A stretch of DNA of 64,000 bases. Origin: Astragalus membranaceus. Taxonomy: Eukaryota > Streptophyta > Magnoliopsida > Fabales > Fabaceae. Under the pieces are notes generated by a model, which was given only the letters and a program-made list of their open reading frames with translations, made no database searches and had not been told where the DNA came from. Below are positions 23,845-35,226 of this stretch, in pieces. Made by a program: the position numbers and the translations under genes. Each line of letters starts with the position of its first letter. The first letter of the stretch is position 1. The stretch lies in assembly GCA_039519185.1 (NCBI GenBank), contig CM076849.1, forward strand, positions 112,907,806 through 112,971,805, read 5' to 3'.

Positions 23845-25270
23845 TGTGGATACCTTGTGTTGCAGGTAAACTAATATTGCAGAATATGTTTTGATGATGA
23901 AAAAGGCAAAGGTAAAGTTGATAGCCAAAAGTAAAGAAAAGTGACTAAACATCAAAGTCACAATCCAAGACAAACAAGCCAAGAATTGAAGATTCAAGTT
24001 TAAGGGTAGTCCTTAAATATAAGGGTAGTCCTTAGGGTTTGGGTGTGTCTTAGGAAAAAGTGTAAGCTCTTTCAAAGGTCAGCTCGTATATCAAAGTCTC
24101 ACACACTCACGAGTTTTTCAAAGATGCATGCATACTTACGTAAACATACCTATCATCTTTAAAAACATAAAATCGATTTCCTCATGCATAAACATACATC
24201 AAAATCGATTTTCAGGTAAAAACAGAAAAGGAAGAATCGATTGTCAGGTCATGTATTTTCAGTACATAAATCGATTTCTGAGCCAAACAATTTTAAGGGA
24301 AGAATCGATTCCCACTCTTTTGCACTTAACTGAGAATCGATTCCCACATGTCTCAGGCAAGCTGAGAATCGATTCATACATATTTTCACTAAGTATAGAA
24401 TCGATTCCTAGCTCTCCAGGGTACTCAAGAATCGATTGTCTCTATTTTTCAAACAAAGATAAATCGATTCCTCACTTAAATAAATCGATTCCTAGATCAA
24501 ATGCATTCAACAAAGAATCAATTCCTACAATATTTTCAACGTAAACTTAATTTCCTCATAGCCTATAAATAGGCAGTGCTTCACGTTCATTTTTACAGAA
24601 CAACCCATTTCACGAATCAGAAAACTTTTGAGAAAACTCTTTACGCTTTTACTTTTGCTCGTCACGCACCGTTGGTCCGTCTGAGCTGATCTGTTGCTAA
24701 GAGTTAGTTGGGGTTGCATTCTTCAAGTTGTAATATCTGCCTTCATTAGAGGTATTTCTGTCTTTACAATTGTTTATTATTTAATTGTTGTTATTTGTTC
24801 TAGGGAGTGGGGTATCTCTCTAGGGTAGCTGTTTGTACTAGGAAGTGGGGTATCTTTCTGGGGCAGCTGATTGTAACAGGGGTGGGGTATCTCTTGTTAT
24901 TGTTATATTAGATTTGAGGGCTCTCCATAGGTGGGGTATCCTAGGAAGAGAGTGCCTGAGTTTTAAAGGTTTTCCAAGGCACCTGTAAGCCTTGTTGTTT
25001 TGGTTAGTGGAAAATCTCACAAGGGTGTGAGGACTGGACGTAGGTCACTAGGAGGTGACCGAACCAGGATAAATCTCTGCGTGCTTTACTGCTTTCCTGC
25101 TTTACTGTTATACCGCTTTACTGCTTTATCTTCTAATTCCTTCGCTTCCACTTAACCTGCGCGAAAAATTGATCCAAGTCATTGAAAAGGGGAAAAACGT
25201 TTTCGAAAGATCTGAAAACTTTTAAATCTCAATTCACCCCCCCTCTTGAGACTGAAGCCACTTGGTAACA
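23845..25270 (+). repeat. C3 3' LTR (SIRE-like), 1426 bp
   Basis: TGTGGATACCTTGTGTTGCAGG ends are shared with C2; this copy ends CCACTTGGTAACA. A TATA box within the palindromic GCCTATAAATAGGC (24561-24574) marks the promoter. Upstream lies the AATCGATT array. The sequence right of 25270 is G5 integrase, so C3 inserted there. Its left duplication is outside the window. Confidence 0.93.
24171..24523 (+). repeat. Phased AATCGATT palindrome array in C3 LTR
   Basis: Twelve copies (11 exact) start at 24171, 24203, 24235, 24269, 24303, 24335, 24367, 24399, 24430, 24462, 24483 and 24516. Spacing is 31-34 bp apart from one 21-bp step. The array ends about 40 bp upstream of the TATA box at 24564. Confidence 0.9.
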
Positions 25271-25271
25271 G

Positions 25272-26684
25272 GTGGACTTGTTAGTTGCGAATGGTCAAGC
25301 TGTGAATGGAGATTTCAAGTTAGATTCCCAAGGTGTATTGAGGTTCAGGGATAGGATCTGTATTCCTGGTGATGCTGAGATGAAGAGAATGATTCTTGAG
25401 GAGAGCCAAAGGAGCAAGTTGAGTATTCATCCAGGGGCTACAAAAATGTACCAAGATTTGAAGAAGTTGTTCTGGTGGCCTGGTATGAAGATGGATGTGG
25501 CACAGTTTGTGTATGCATGTTTGACTTGTCAGAAGTCGAAGGTTGAGCATCAGAAGCCTGCGGGGTTGATGCAACCATTAGAAGTTCCGGAATGGAAATG
25601 GGATAGCATTTCCATGGATTTTGTGACTGGCTTGCCAAATACCGTAAGGGGGTTTGATGCTATATGGGTGATTGTGGATAGGTTGACGAAGTCTGCTCAC
25701 TTCTTGCCGATTAGTGTCACTTATCCAGTTCCAAAGTTGGCAGAGATTTATATCAAGACAATTGTGAAGTTGCATGGCGTTCCGCTTAGTATTGTATCCG
25801 ATAGAGATCCAAGATTCACTTTTGAATTTTGGAAAAGTTTGCAAGAAGCTTTGGGTTCTAAGTTGAGGTTGAGCTCCGCGTATCATCCGCAGACAGATGG
25901 TCAGACCGAGAGAAGTATTCAGTCGTTAGAGGACTTGTTGAGGGCATGTGTTCTTGAGCAAAGAGGCTCGTGGGATTCTCATCTTCCATTGATTGAGTTC
26001 ACCTATAATAATAGTCATCATTCTAGTATTGGGATGGCACCGTTTGAGGCGCTGTATGGTCGGAGATGTAGGACTCCGTTATGTTGGTATGAATCTGGAG
26101 AGAGTGCAGTGTTAGGGCCTGAGATTGTGCGAGAAACCACTGAGAAGGTGAAATTAATTCGTGAGAAGATGAAAGCGTTGCAGAGTCGACAAAAGAGCTA
26201 TCATGATAAGAGAAGGAAGGACTTAGAGTTTCAGGCCGGTGATCTTGTATTTTTGAGAGTCACTCCGGTGACTGGTGTTGGGCGTGCCTTGAAATCAAAG
26301 AAGTTAACTCCCCGTTTCATTGGTCCGTATCAGATTACGGAGAGGGTGGGAAGTGTTGCCTATAGGGTGGCTTTGCCGCCTAATCTTTCGAACTTGCACG
26401 ACGTGTTTCACGTGTCACAACTTCGAAAGTATGTTCCGGACCCGTCTCATGTGATTCAGATGAATGAAGTAGAGGTACGGGATAATCGCACTGTGGAGAC
26501 TATGCCTGTGCGAATTGAAGATAGAGAAGTGAAGGTTCTGAGAGGGAAGGAGATTTCTTTGGTGAAAGTGGTTTGGTTAGGAGCTGCTGGTGAGAGTATG
26601 ACTTGGGAGCTGGAGAGTAAGATGCGGGAGTCTTACCCAGAGTTGTTTGAATCAGGTAAGAATTTCGAGGACGAAATTTCCTAA
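25272..26684 (+). pseudogene. G5 pol fragment: integrase and chromodomain
   Basis: An uninterrupted frame of about 470 codons lacking its start. It runs from LLVANGQAVNGDF through the HHCC finger (HPGATKMYQDLKKL ... CLTCQKSK), the DDE core (DFVTGLP; SDRDPRFT; TERSIQSLED) and the GPY-type module (FIGPYQITERVGSVAY). It ends with the chromodomain tail (LVKVVWLGAAGES ... WELESKMRESYPEL). It stops at TAA 26682-26684. The absence of stops in this stretch suggests a fairly young copy. It is a fragment because C3 cut it at 25271; no ATG belongs to it. Confidence 0.93.
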
Positions 26685-26696
26685 GTGGGGGAGAGT

Positions 26697-29111
26697 TGTA
26701 ACACCCAAAATGATTTAATTAATTATTTGATTAAATTATTTAGGTGTTGCAATATTGTTATTTTTATTAGTATAATTATTTTAAATATTGATATATTAAT
26801 TTATTTATAATTGAAGGGGGTGGTATTAATAATTTCGGAATGGCAAATTTGGCCCAAGAAGAAGCCCAAGCCCGTTAGCTGAGACCCTAGGCGCATAGGG
26901 TATGATGCATTCGCATCATTTGTGAAAAGAAAGGAAAAAGAAAGAAAACGTAAAAAATGAAAAGAAAGGAGAAGAGAGAGGAGAGGTCGCGAAGAGAGAA
27001 AGAGAAAGAGAAGAAGGAGATTCGCGCAAAGGGAAGGGGAAAAGAAGAGCCGTTGCTGTGGTTTTGTTGGTGACTCCGTAGGAAGGACCTCGTCTTCGGT
27101 GTAATCAAGGTAAGGGTGGGTCTTACCTTATAATAGGGCTTAGAATGGGTTGTAGGTGAGGGTTTAGGGTTTATACCATTTGTCTCATAATTCCATTGTT
27201 GAATTCGATATATGATTAATTGTGTGAAGATTGATTGTCTCTATGTGTTTTATTGAAAATTGTATGAGTTATGAGATGTATGTGAGAATCATAGTGTATG
27301 CCAAATAATTGATAGAATGTGTATTTGAAGATATGAGAGTGAAATTGAAGGATTAGAAATAATTATTGAATGATTGAGCATATGAAATTTGGAAAAATTT
27401 GAGTTTGAAGGACCCTAGGCGCCTTAGGCGCCTTAGGCGCCATTGTTGTTGTCAATCCATGCTTTGTTGCTGCTGTCTGGGCGCCTGTTGCCTATTTGGT
27501 GTGTTTCAGTGTTGCTGCCTTGGTGCAGTGGCGCCTGGGGCGCAGGATCCCTGTGCCTGGGCGCCAAGGGCGCCTAAATTGGGCTGCCCGGTTTGTGTTC
27601 CCGAGTTATATTTCTGAGTAATCATGTCATTGGGATGTCGTTATGGTTGAGTTTTGGTTGCTAGGATGTATGTCCTGAAAAATCACTGAGATCCCCTCCC
27701 CCGGGAGCCATGTTGCTTGTGTGCGTGAATAGGGTGTTTTGGGTGAACTTCGAATTCTGGGCATATTTTACCGTGCCATCTTTTGTATTTGCGTGCCCAA
27801 ATTCAATTTTAAACGTTTTGGCTCGAGTGGTTTTATTTTTTCGCGTGTCATTTTGAAGTTGTCCCGTTGGCTCCACTTTGAAAAGGATGCACCATAGTCA
27901 CAGAACATTCTGCCAGTTTGCGCCCCATTGGCGCGCCAGTCGCGCGTCACGCGCAAGACACTGGGCATTTCTGCCGTTCCGCGTGCCAGTCGTGCCTAAG
28001 CCGCGCGCCACGCGCGAAGCCTCTGAATTTTCTGCTGTTCCGAGCCATTTTCAGCGCGTGTCTCGGTTTTGTCCCGAATTTGTTTTTGACATATCTTTTG
28101 ACTCGGGTGTCCATTTTAGGTGCTTCAAAGTGCGTTTCGAAGCTCGTTCAGTCCTCTATCTGTGTATGCTACTGTAATGTGAAAAATAATTAATTTAGCT
28201 GAAAGTTTCTGGACACTTGTATTTTGCTAGTGGTGTGGTAAAGTGACGGTGGGTCTACGGACCAAAAATGTTGGTGATGATTTTAGGCTGTGGTCTTGAC
28301 GTTGTAATTTATAATGATGATGTGTGTGACTTGGGATTGTGAAAAATTATGCTTATTGGTTGTTCATGGAGTCACATGCATACATTAGGCTGCGGTCTTG
28401 ACGATGCATTTTTAGGCTGCGGTCTTGACGTTATTTTTCGGCTGCGGTCGCGACGTGCCCAATTGGCTAATGAGAAGTGATAATGGTACCACATGCGTTC
28501 TGCACCGCATACACACATGCTCATTATTCATAATTACTTTGTTTGGTGTACAATATGACTGTGTGACAATTATATATTGCGGATGTTGATGTTTATTTAT
28601 CAGTTGGAAATGTTGCTGTATATGTATAAAATATAAATGTATTTGCTGTGATTGGCGTAGTCCTTATACTCTAGCATACCGCTTATTATAAGCCTTATTA
28701 TGCGGTTTAGACTCACCCCTTCGTTGTTTATTACTACAGGTAACCATGAGTGAAGGCTGTTATTCTTCAGGTAACCATGAGTGGGCGCTAGTTTTCGTTG
28801 TTTGTTTATTTTGAGATGTTAAACATTTTATTGAGATTTTTGTGTTGAGCCTGCGTTATGTGTGCTGAGTTTTAATTTTATTTCGCTGCGAGACGTTGTA
28901 GTTCCTGTCATGTGGACTGAATAATATGTTTCTGGGAACCCCATTCCATTATTACGTGTTGCGTATTTTCTTTGATTTATAAAAGAAATTTTATTATGTT
29001 GTTGATGTTTGTTTGAAGAAATGTAGCATCCCGTTTGAATTAGTTGAAAAATAAATTTTTTTAACTCTGATAATTTTTATTTAAATACTGGGTAGAAAAT
29101 GGGGTGTTACA
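26697..29111 (+). repeat. G5 3' LTR, 2415 bp
   Basis: TGTAACACCCAAAATGATTT ... AATGGGGTGTTACA, preceded by AAGTGGGGGAGAGT. It holds GGCGCC-rich blocks (27416-27580) and GCGCGCC-type blocks (27925-28020). A conserved ATATCTTTTGACTCGGG segment follows (28091-28107), then four spaced copies of GGCTGCGGTCTTGACG-like sequence (28287-28460). Confidence 0.92.
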
Positions 29112-30056
29112 GCCGACACTAAATAGTGAATAGTACAGCGTGATTATTGAATAATGAATAGTGATTGTCTCTATGTGTTTTATTGAAAATTGTATGAGTT
29201 ATGAGATGTATGTGAGAATCATAGTGTATCTTTTTTATATGAGTTAATAGTTTTAGTTTTTAATTTTTTTTTTATATTCGTTTTTAAATTATTTTATAAT
29301 AATATGAGTTTGTTACTAATTGTGTTGTTGTTTGTTTGGGTTCCTCCTTTTTCCTCTCTGCTTGAGTTCAGGATAAGCTTCAAGCCAGAGCCTTCTCTTC
29401 ACTATGATTAGTTGTTAAAGTAATTAATATATCAATGAAATTAATTCTAAGTGTTATATTATAGTGTACTCTTTGACTATAGCTAAATGCCAAATACGTA
29501 CGGCAATATAGCTGTCAGGCAAGGGCAGTTTATTTGCTGTAATTACTCAGTTACACCTGTTGGGGGGCCCACCAATGTGGGTATGACCATGGTTCTGAGT
29601 AATCCTATAGTCAATAAGTCTACTATAATAAATTTTGTTCGTCCCAAAAAATTATATAATAAAATTATGTTACTTTTTTCGTACAATATTAAAATTAATA
29701 AAATATTACTTACTTCACTATTTATAGAAAAATTTTGTTACAAATTTTGTTTGCAATAATAATACAAAATAATTTATATTGAAAAAACTTATTTATTAAG
29801 TTCACTTATAAATTTTATTAACATATATTGTCTTATAAAAATTGAAATTTAAAATTATATTTGGAATTATTATTTATAATGTTTAAATTATTAGTATATA
29901 ACAACATTATCAAAAAATTAATTGTGTTGCTTGTAATTGATAGTTTATTGAAATATCAAAATAAAATGAGTAATATATAAATATATATATCAAAATATGA
30001 AGTAATTGATAGTTTATTTTATTTATATTGTAGTGTAGTATACATAGTTCTTGAAA
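29112..30056. other. Spacer between G5 and the CACTA gene; 67-bp LTR copy
   Basis: AT-rich sequence with no supported gene. Bases 29162-29228 are an exact copy of 27233-27299 inside the G5 LTR (see findings). No CACTA terminal repeat of the CACTACAAGAAA type is visible here; CACTAAATAG at 29117 is too weak to call. Confidence 0.6.
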
Positions 30057-33000
30057 ATGGATCGTAGTTGGATGTATGATCGATTGTATCCTGGAAGATC
30101 TGGTGTAAAACGACGTTTTGTAGAAGGAGTAGAAGAGTTTATTTTTTGTGCTAAGTACATTGATCATGAAGAATTTGGGCAACAAGGCAGTATTAGATGT
30201 CCGTGCTTGAAATGTTCCTTTGGAGCTATAAAAAATGAACATGAAGTTAGACTTGATTTGTACAATAATGGGTTTAGGCCAAATTATTGGACATGGAGTC
30301 GTCATGGGGAAGGAGCACCAGGGGTAGCTGCAGTTCCTGCGGTTAATGTTCCGGTTGAAGTAGTAGATCACACATCAAGTAGTTATCCAGTGACTACGAC
30401 ATCTGAAGGATGGGGAATACAGCCGTTAGATGTTTATCAGGGAATGATATCTGACGCTGTTGGAGTAAATTTGGATTTGGAAGAACCAGATGCTGATGAA
30501 GTTCCAAATGAGGAAGCTCAAAGGTTTTACATGTATTTGAGTGAGACAAATAAACCCATATTTGAAGGTTGCACAGACTCAAAATTGTCAATGTGTGTTC
30601 GGTTGTTGGGTCTTAAGTCTCAATTTAATGTTGCTGAGTTGTGCATGGAATATATGACCAAAATGATGTTGGATGCAACCCCCATTAGAGGGAGTTTACC
30701 ACAAACTTATTATGAAGCTAAAAGAGTGGTATCGAAGCTTGGCTTAAAATCTAAAAGGATTGATTGTTGTGTCTGGTTGCATGCTCTATTATAACAATGA
30801 GTTTGGCATAAATGATGGAGAGTTGTCGGAATGCAAGTTGTGTGGACAACCACGCTATCGTGTCAGTATATCAGGGATGAGCAGAGGCAAACCGGTTCCA
30901 CGAAAATCAATGTTCTATCTGCCTCTTATTCCAAGGCTACAGAGGATGTTTACTTCAATGGAGACCGCGGGTAAAATGACATGGCACCATCAAAATAGAA
31001 ATAATTCTGGTGAATTACGTCACCCATCTGATGGTGAGGCTTGGAAGCATTTTGATCGTGTTCATCCAGATTTTGCCTGTGATCCACGCAATGTTCGGCT
31101 TGGTTTGTGCTCTGATGGTTTCACGCCATATATTCAAGCCTCGGCAACACCGTATTCATGTTGGCCAGTTATTGTTACCCTTCCTCCAGAAATGTGTATG
31201 TCCAAACCATACATGTTTTTAAATTCTATTATTCCAGGGCCAAGTAATCCAACAGCTGGTATTGACATCTATTTGCAACCTTTGATTGATGACCTAAAAA
31301 GGTTGTGGAATGGTGTTTTAACTTATGATGCGGCACGCAAACAAAATTTTGTGATGAGGGCGGCTTTGATGTTGACCATTAATGACTTCCCTGCCTATGG
31401 AATGTTGTCTGGATGGGGGACACATGGTAAGATGGCGTGTCCGATTTGCATGGTTGACACAATGGCTTTTAGTCTTAAATACGGAGGAAAAGTTTCATGG
31501 TTTGACTCGCACCGTAGGTTCTTACCTATGGATCACCCATTTAGAAAGCAGAAATATGCGTTCATCAAGGGAAATGTTGAAACAGCTGGACCTCCTCGTC
31601 AGTTGACACTAGAGGAAGTTTGGAATAGTGTTAGGGATATCCCTCCTGTGGAAGTCGTAGCGGGTGTTGTTTCTCGTCCAGATGGCTATGGACAATGGCA
31701 CAATTGGACAAAAAAAGTATTTTTTGGGAACTTCCCTATTGGAAAGATAATCTATTGAGACACAATCTCGATGTCATGCATATAGAGAAGAATTTTTTTG
31801 ACAACATATTTAACACTGTCATGAACGTGAAAGGCAAAACGAAAGACATTGAGAAAGCTAGGAAGGATATAGATCATTTCTGTAGACGAAAGAATTTGTT
31901 GTTGGTTGAGCAAGGTACTAGGATTTTGAAACCCAAAGCCAAGTATATTTTATCTACCGAACAAGCGAAAGCAGTTTATCAGTGGATAAAAGAGTTGAAA
32001 ATGCCAGACGGTTATTCTTCCAATTTATCTAGATGTGTGGATGTGTATAATGGGAGGTTGCATGGGATGAAGAGTCATGATTGTCACGTATTCATGGAGT
32101 GCTTACTTTCTATCGCGTTTAGTTCGTTGCCAACACACGTTTTGAATCCGCTCATTGAAATAAGTCAATACTTTAAGAATTTGTGTTCTGCAACGCTAAA
32201 AGCTGATGATCTTTCAAAAATGGAACAAGACATCCCACTTATCTTATGCAAGTTGGAGAGAGTATTTCCGCCTGGTTTCTTTGATTCTATGGAGCATCTA
32301 TCGGTGCATCTCGCATATGAAGCTAAACTTGGCGGACCTGTCCAATACAGATGGATGTATACGTTTGAAAGGTCAGCTAATTTTTATAATATATATAAGA
32401 AACAAGTTTAAATTAAAATATATGACTATTATATTAATATCATATTCTCTAGGTTCATGGGTGATTCAAAAAGATCGGTGAAAAACAAAGCTAGAGTTGA
32501 AGGATCGATATGTTCTTCTTACTTACACTGTGAAACAACACATTTTTGTTCTCATTATTTCAAGAATCAGTTTGCTCCTGGAAGCAGTCGAAATGAAGTG
32601 GATACTGAATGGCCTAGACATCCTTTGGCTTTGTCTGTCTTTTGTCTACCCGGTCGTCCATCTGGGAAGGAGTCAACTCACTGGCTAACAGATGAAGAGT
32701 TAAGTTCATCACATGTTCATGTGTTGATAAACTGTACTGAGGTGCAACCATTTATTGAGTATGTTCATCAGAGGCAGTACGTGAAGACCAATCTTCTGCT
32801 CATATTCATGCGCAGTTTCCAATATGGTTTAGTCAATAAGTGTATTCCCTCCAGCCAAATCCTACCAACCAACACTTGAGGAACATATCAGACAGTCCTC
32901 GAAGATGTGTTAAAGAATGGCACACATACTCTGTCAATGGATACAAATTTCACACCAATGAATGGACACAGGGCAGAGAGACAGTCAATAGTGGAGTGTG

Positions 33001-33543
33001 CATGAAGGGGGTCACTGGAGGAGGTGAAAATGATTTTATGGTGTGGTTCAACACATATATGAACTTGAGTACCCCCATCTAGTTTTTAGTCTAAAGGTAG
33101 TGGTTTTTTATTGTAATTGGTTTGATCCGTCTGCTCGAGGAACAAAGGTGAATCCAAAGTCAAATACAGTGGACATTAAAATGAATGGTAGATATCGACT
33201 GTATGATCCGTTCGTCATTGAAGAAAATGTGAGACAAGTCTATTATGTCCCGTATCCATCAATGCGGACTGATATGCGTGGTTGGTGTGTCGCACTTAAA
33301 ACAAAACAAAGAGGTCGCATTGATCAGACAAATGATGACACGGTGGAAGATGTGCCATATCAAATGGAAGAGATGTCTAATGTAAATGAAGTGATTCAAG
33401 TTGAAGTTGATGTGATGAGCCAAACACCGGCGATGAAGTTGATGACGAAGATGCTGCTGGTGAAGATGCAACAGACCACAGTGGTGTATCAAGAATTCAC
33501 TCCTCCTCCGATGATGATTTTGAGAATGAATGGGATTCAAATT
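30057..33543 (+). pseudogene. CACTA TNP2-type transposase, frameshifted
   Basis: It starts at ATG 30057 (MDRSWMYDRLYPGR), the transposase-associated N-terminal domain with its Cys motif (CPCLKC). The TNP2 core follows (GMLSGWGTHGKMACPIC, then FDSHRRFLPMDHPFR, about 31400-31560), then LDVMHIEKNFFDNI (about 31765). The DUF4218-like region (about 31900-32370) and DUF4216-like region (NGYKFHT, NSGVCMKG, CNWFDPS, about 32930-33260) come next. An acidic C-terminus ends at TAG 33541-33543. A GT-AG intron fits at 32372-32452. Frame breaks lie near 30762, 31712 (in an A run), 32830, 33060 and 33410. The enzyme would cut and paste CACTA ends. This copy is dead. Confidence 0.9.
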
Positions 33544-33725
33544 AGTTATTTATGTTTCAATCAATTATATAAGGATGTAATTTATGTTTCAACAATTCTA
33601 TTTTTAATGAAGGATGTTATTTTTAATGAAGGATGTTATTTGTTTGAGAATGATGGGAGTATCATATTGCAGATTAGGGTTACACCTGATGGGCGTATCA
33701 TATTGCAGATTGTTGGCGATTCGTA

Positions 33726-33728
<3 letters not shown>

Positions 33729-33808
<80 letters not shown>
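33729..33808. repeat. (TA)n microsatellite
   Basis: About 40 TA units inside a probable intron (33725-33882) of the second CACTA gene. Confidence 0.95.
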
Positions 33809-33812
<4 letters not shown>

Positions 33813-34479
33813 TATTAATTTATTTTTGTTGCCCTTTATATAACTTATATTTGGTGTAACAAAATTCATCTTTTTTTAATGCAGTTTTATTCCTTCGAAG
33901 GCTTCAGCTACCGCCATCACAAAAACAATCAAGGAGAATTTTACCAAGAGCTGGAAGAAGTGAACGAAAGTTAGAAAAGATAATGATGCAAATAAGAATA
34001 TGTTAAGAACATTTTTGGTAAGTTATTCTACGAAATAATTAATTTGGTGTATTATCTTATTGACTTGATTAATTAATTATTGCCTTATAATTAACAACAT
34101 TATTGTAAATTTCTTAAATAGGAAAAATGTACATGGTATCCAGGGGAGCAAGCCGCAGTTGAGAGAGTGTTTCATAAGAGATGTTCTCATCGCTATTCTG
34201 AATTGATGCGGAGGGCGCGCGATGCGGGTACGAAGCCATCTTATATGGGAGACTCAACTTGGGCTGAGTTTAATGAGTATTGGCAGACAGAAGCATTTAA
34301 GAATTATTGTGAGAAAGCCAAGAAGAACCGTGCTTCTGAAAAAGGTGGCTGCACACACACGGGGGGGAGTGTTAATACTGCAACGCATCACATGCGTTTG
34401 GTAAATTTATTACTTTATTACTTGATTAATTAATTATTTATAATAATTAACTAGTCATTTTCAATATGTGTATTTAATT

Positions 34480-34483
34480 AATA

Positions 34484-34547
<64 letters not shown>
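34480..34547. repeat. (TA)n microsatellite
   Basis: A second TA run, within the probable intron 34401-34560. Confidence 0.93.
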
Positions 34548-34552
<5 letters not shown>

Positions 34553-35226
34553 TATACAAGTGGAGAGGGAACAAAGGCCAATCACTTTGCCTGAGTTGCA
34601 TTGCCACATGCATATGGTGGAGGAGACTGGTGAGTACGCTACTGATTGGGCGAGGCGTATTCAGGTAAAACTACTTTTACAATTATATATTAATTAATGT
34701 TTATTATTTATATTAATAATTAGTTATTTATTTGTTGGGTTATTTTTTTCAGGAGAGCTTCAAGGGGGGATGGCTGAGTACCATCAGTCACAACAGGGCA
34801 GTGGGGCAGCTGTCGATCCAGTGGAGGAGGCTAGAGTAGCTCGTGATGTTTGGGAGAGAGCAGTTGGTCCCCAAAAGACTAATCGTCTGGTAGGATCAGG
34901 TGCTATTGGACCGGCTCCTTTTCGAACAAGCATTATTCCGAGTCTATCAGATTCACATTCTGGATCCTCGACTGGTCGCAATTATGTTCCCAATGCTGGT
35001 GAGTTGAATGATGTTAGGAAATTGACGCTGCAACTGAGCGAGGCTCAGCGTCAGATTGTCGAGCGGCAGGAGCAAAGTGGTCGGTAAATGCAGGTGCTTC
35101 GGGATCAAAATCAGGCGATTCGGGAGCAGGCTAGGGTATCTGAGGAGCGCATGGAGGAGCGCTTTAAGTTATTGCAGGATCAGATGATGACTCAGCACTC
35201 GAGGCCATCCTCATCAGCATCCTACC

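Larger units (their letters stand above)
13934..25270 (+). mobile_element. C3: sense SIRE-like copia, 5' part outside window
   Basis: The 3' part of a Ty1/copia element: integrase C-terminus, reverse transcriptase and RNase H (13934-15791), an insertion of G4, then the RNase H tail (23449-23615), a purine-rich 3' region and the 3' LTR. The 5' part would lie to the left of C2, outside the window. C3 itself sits inside gypsy element G5, whose integrase begins at 25271. Confidence 0.92.
25271..29111 (+). mobile_element. G5: gypsy (Tekay type), 3' part
   Basis: The integrase-chromodomain end of pol, a polypurine tract and a 2415-bp 3' LTR. The 5' part was separated by C3 and lies outside the window. 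The coding part is very close to that of minus-strand G11. Confidence 0.92.

Noticed and set aside
29117..29130. CACTAAATAGTG as the left terminus of the CACTA element
   Set aside because: It does not match the usual CACTACAAGAAA end, lacks subterminal repeats, and no partner end is seen.
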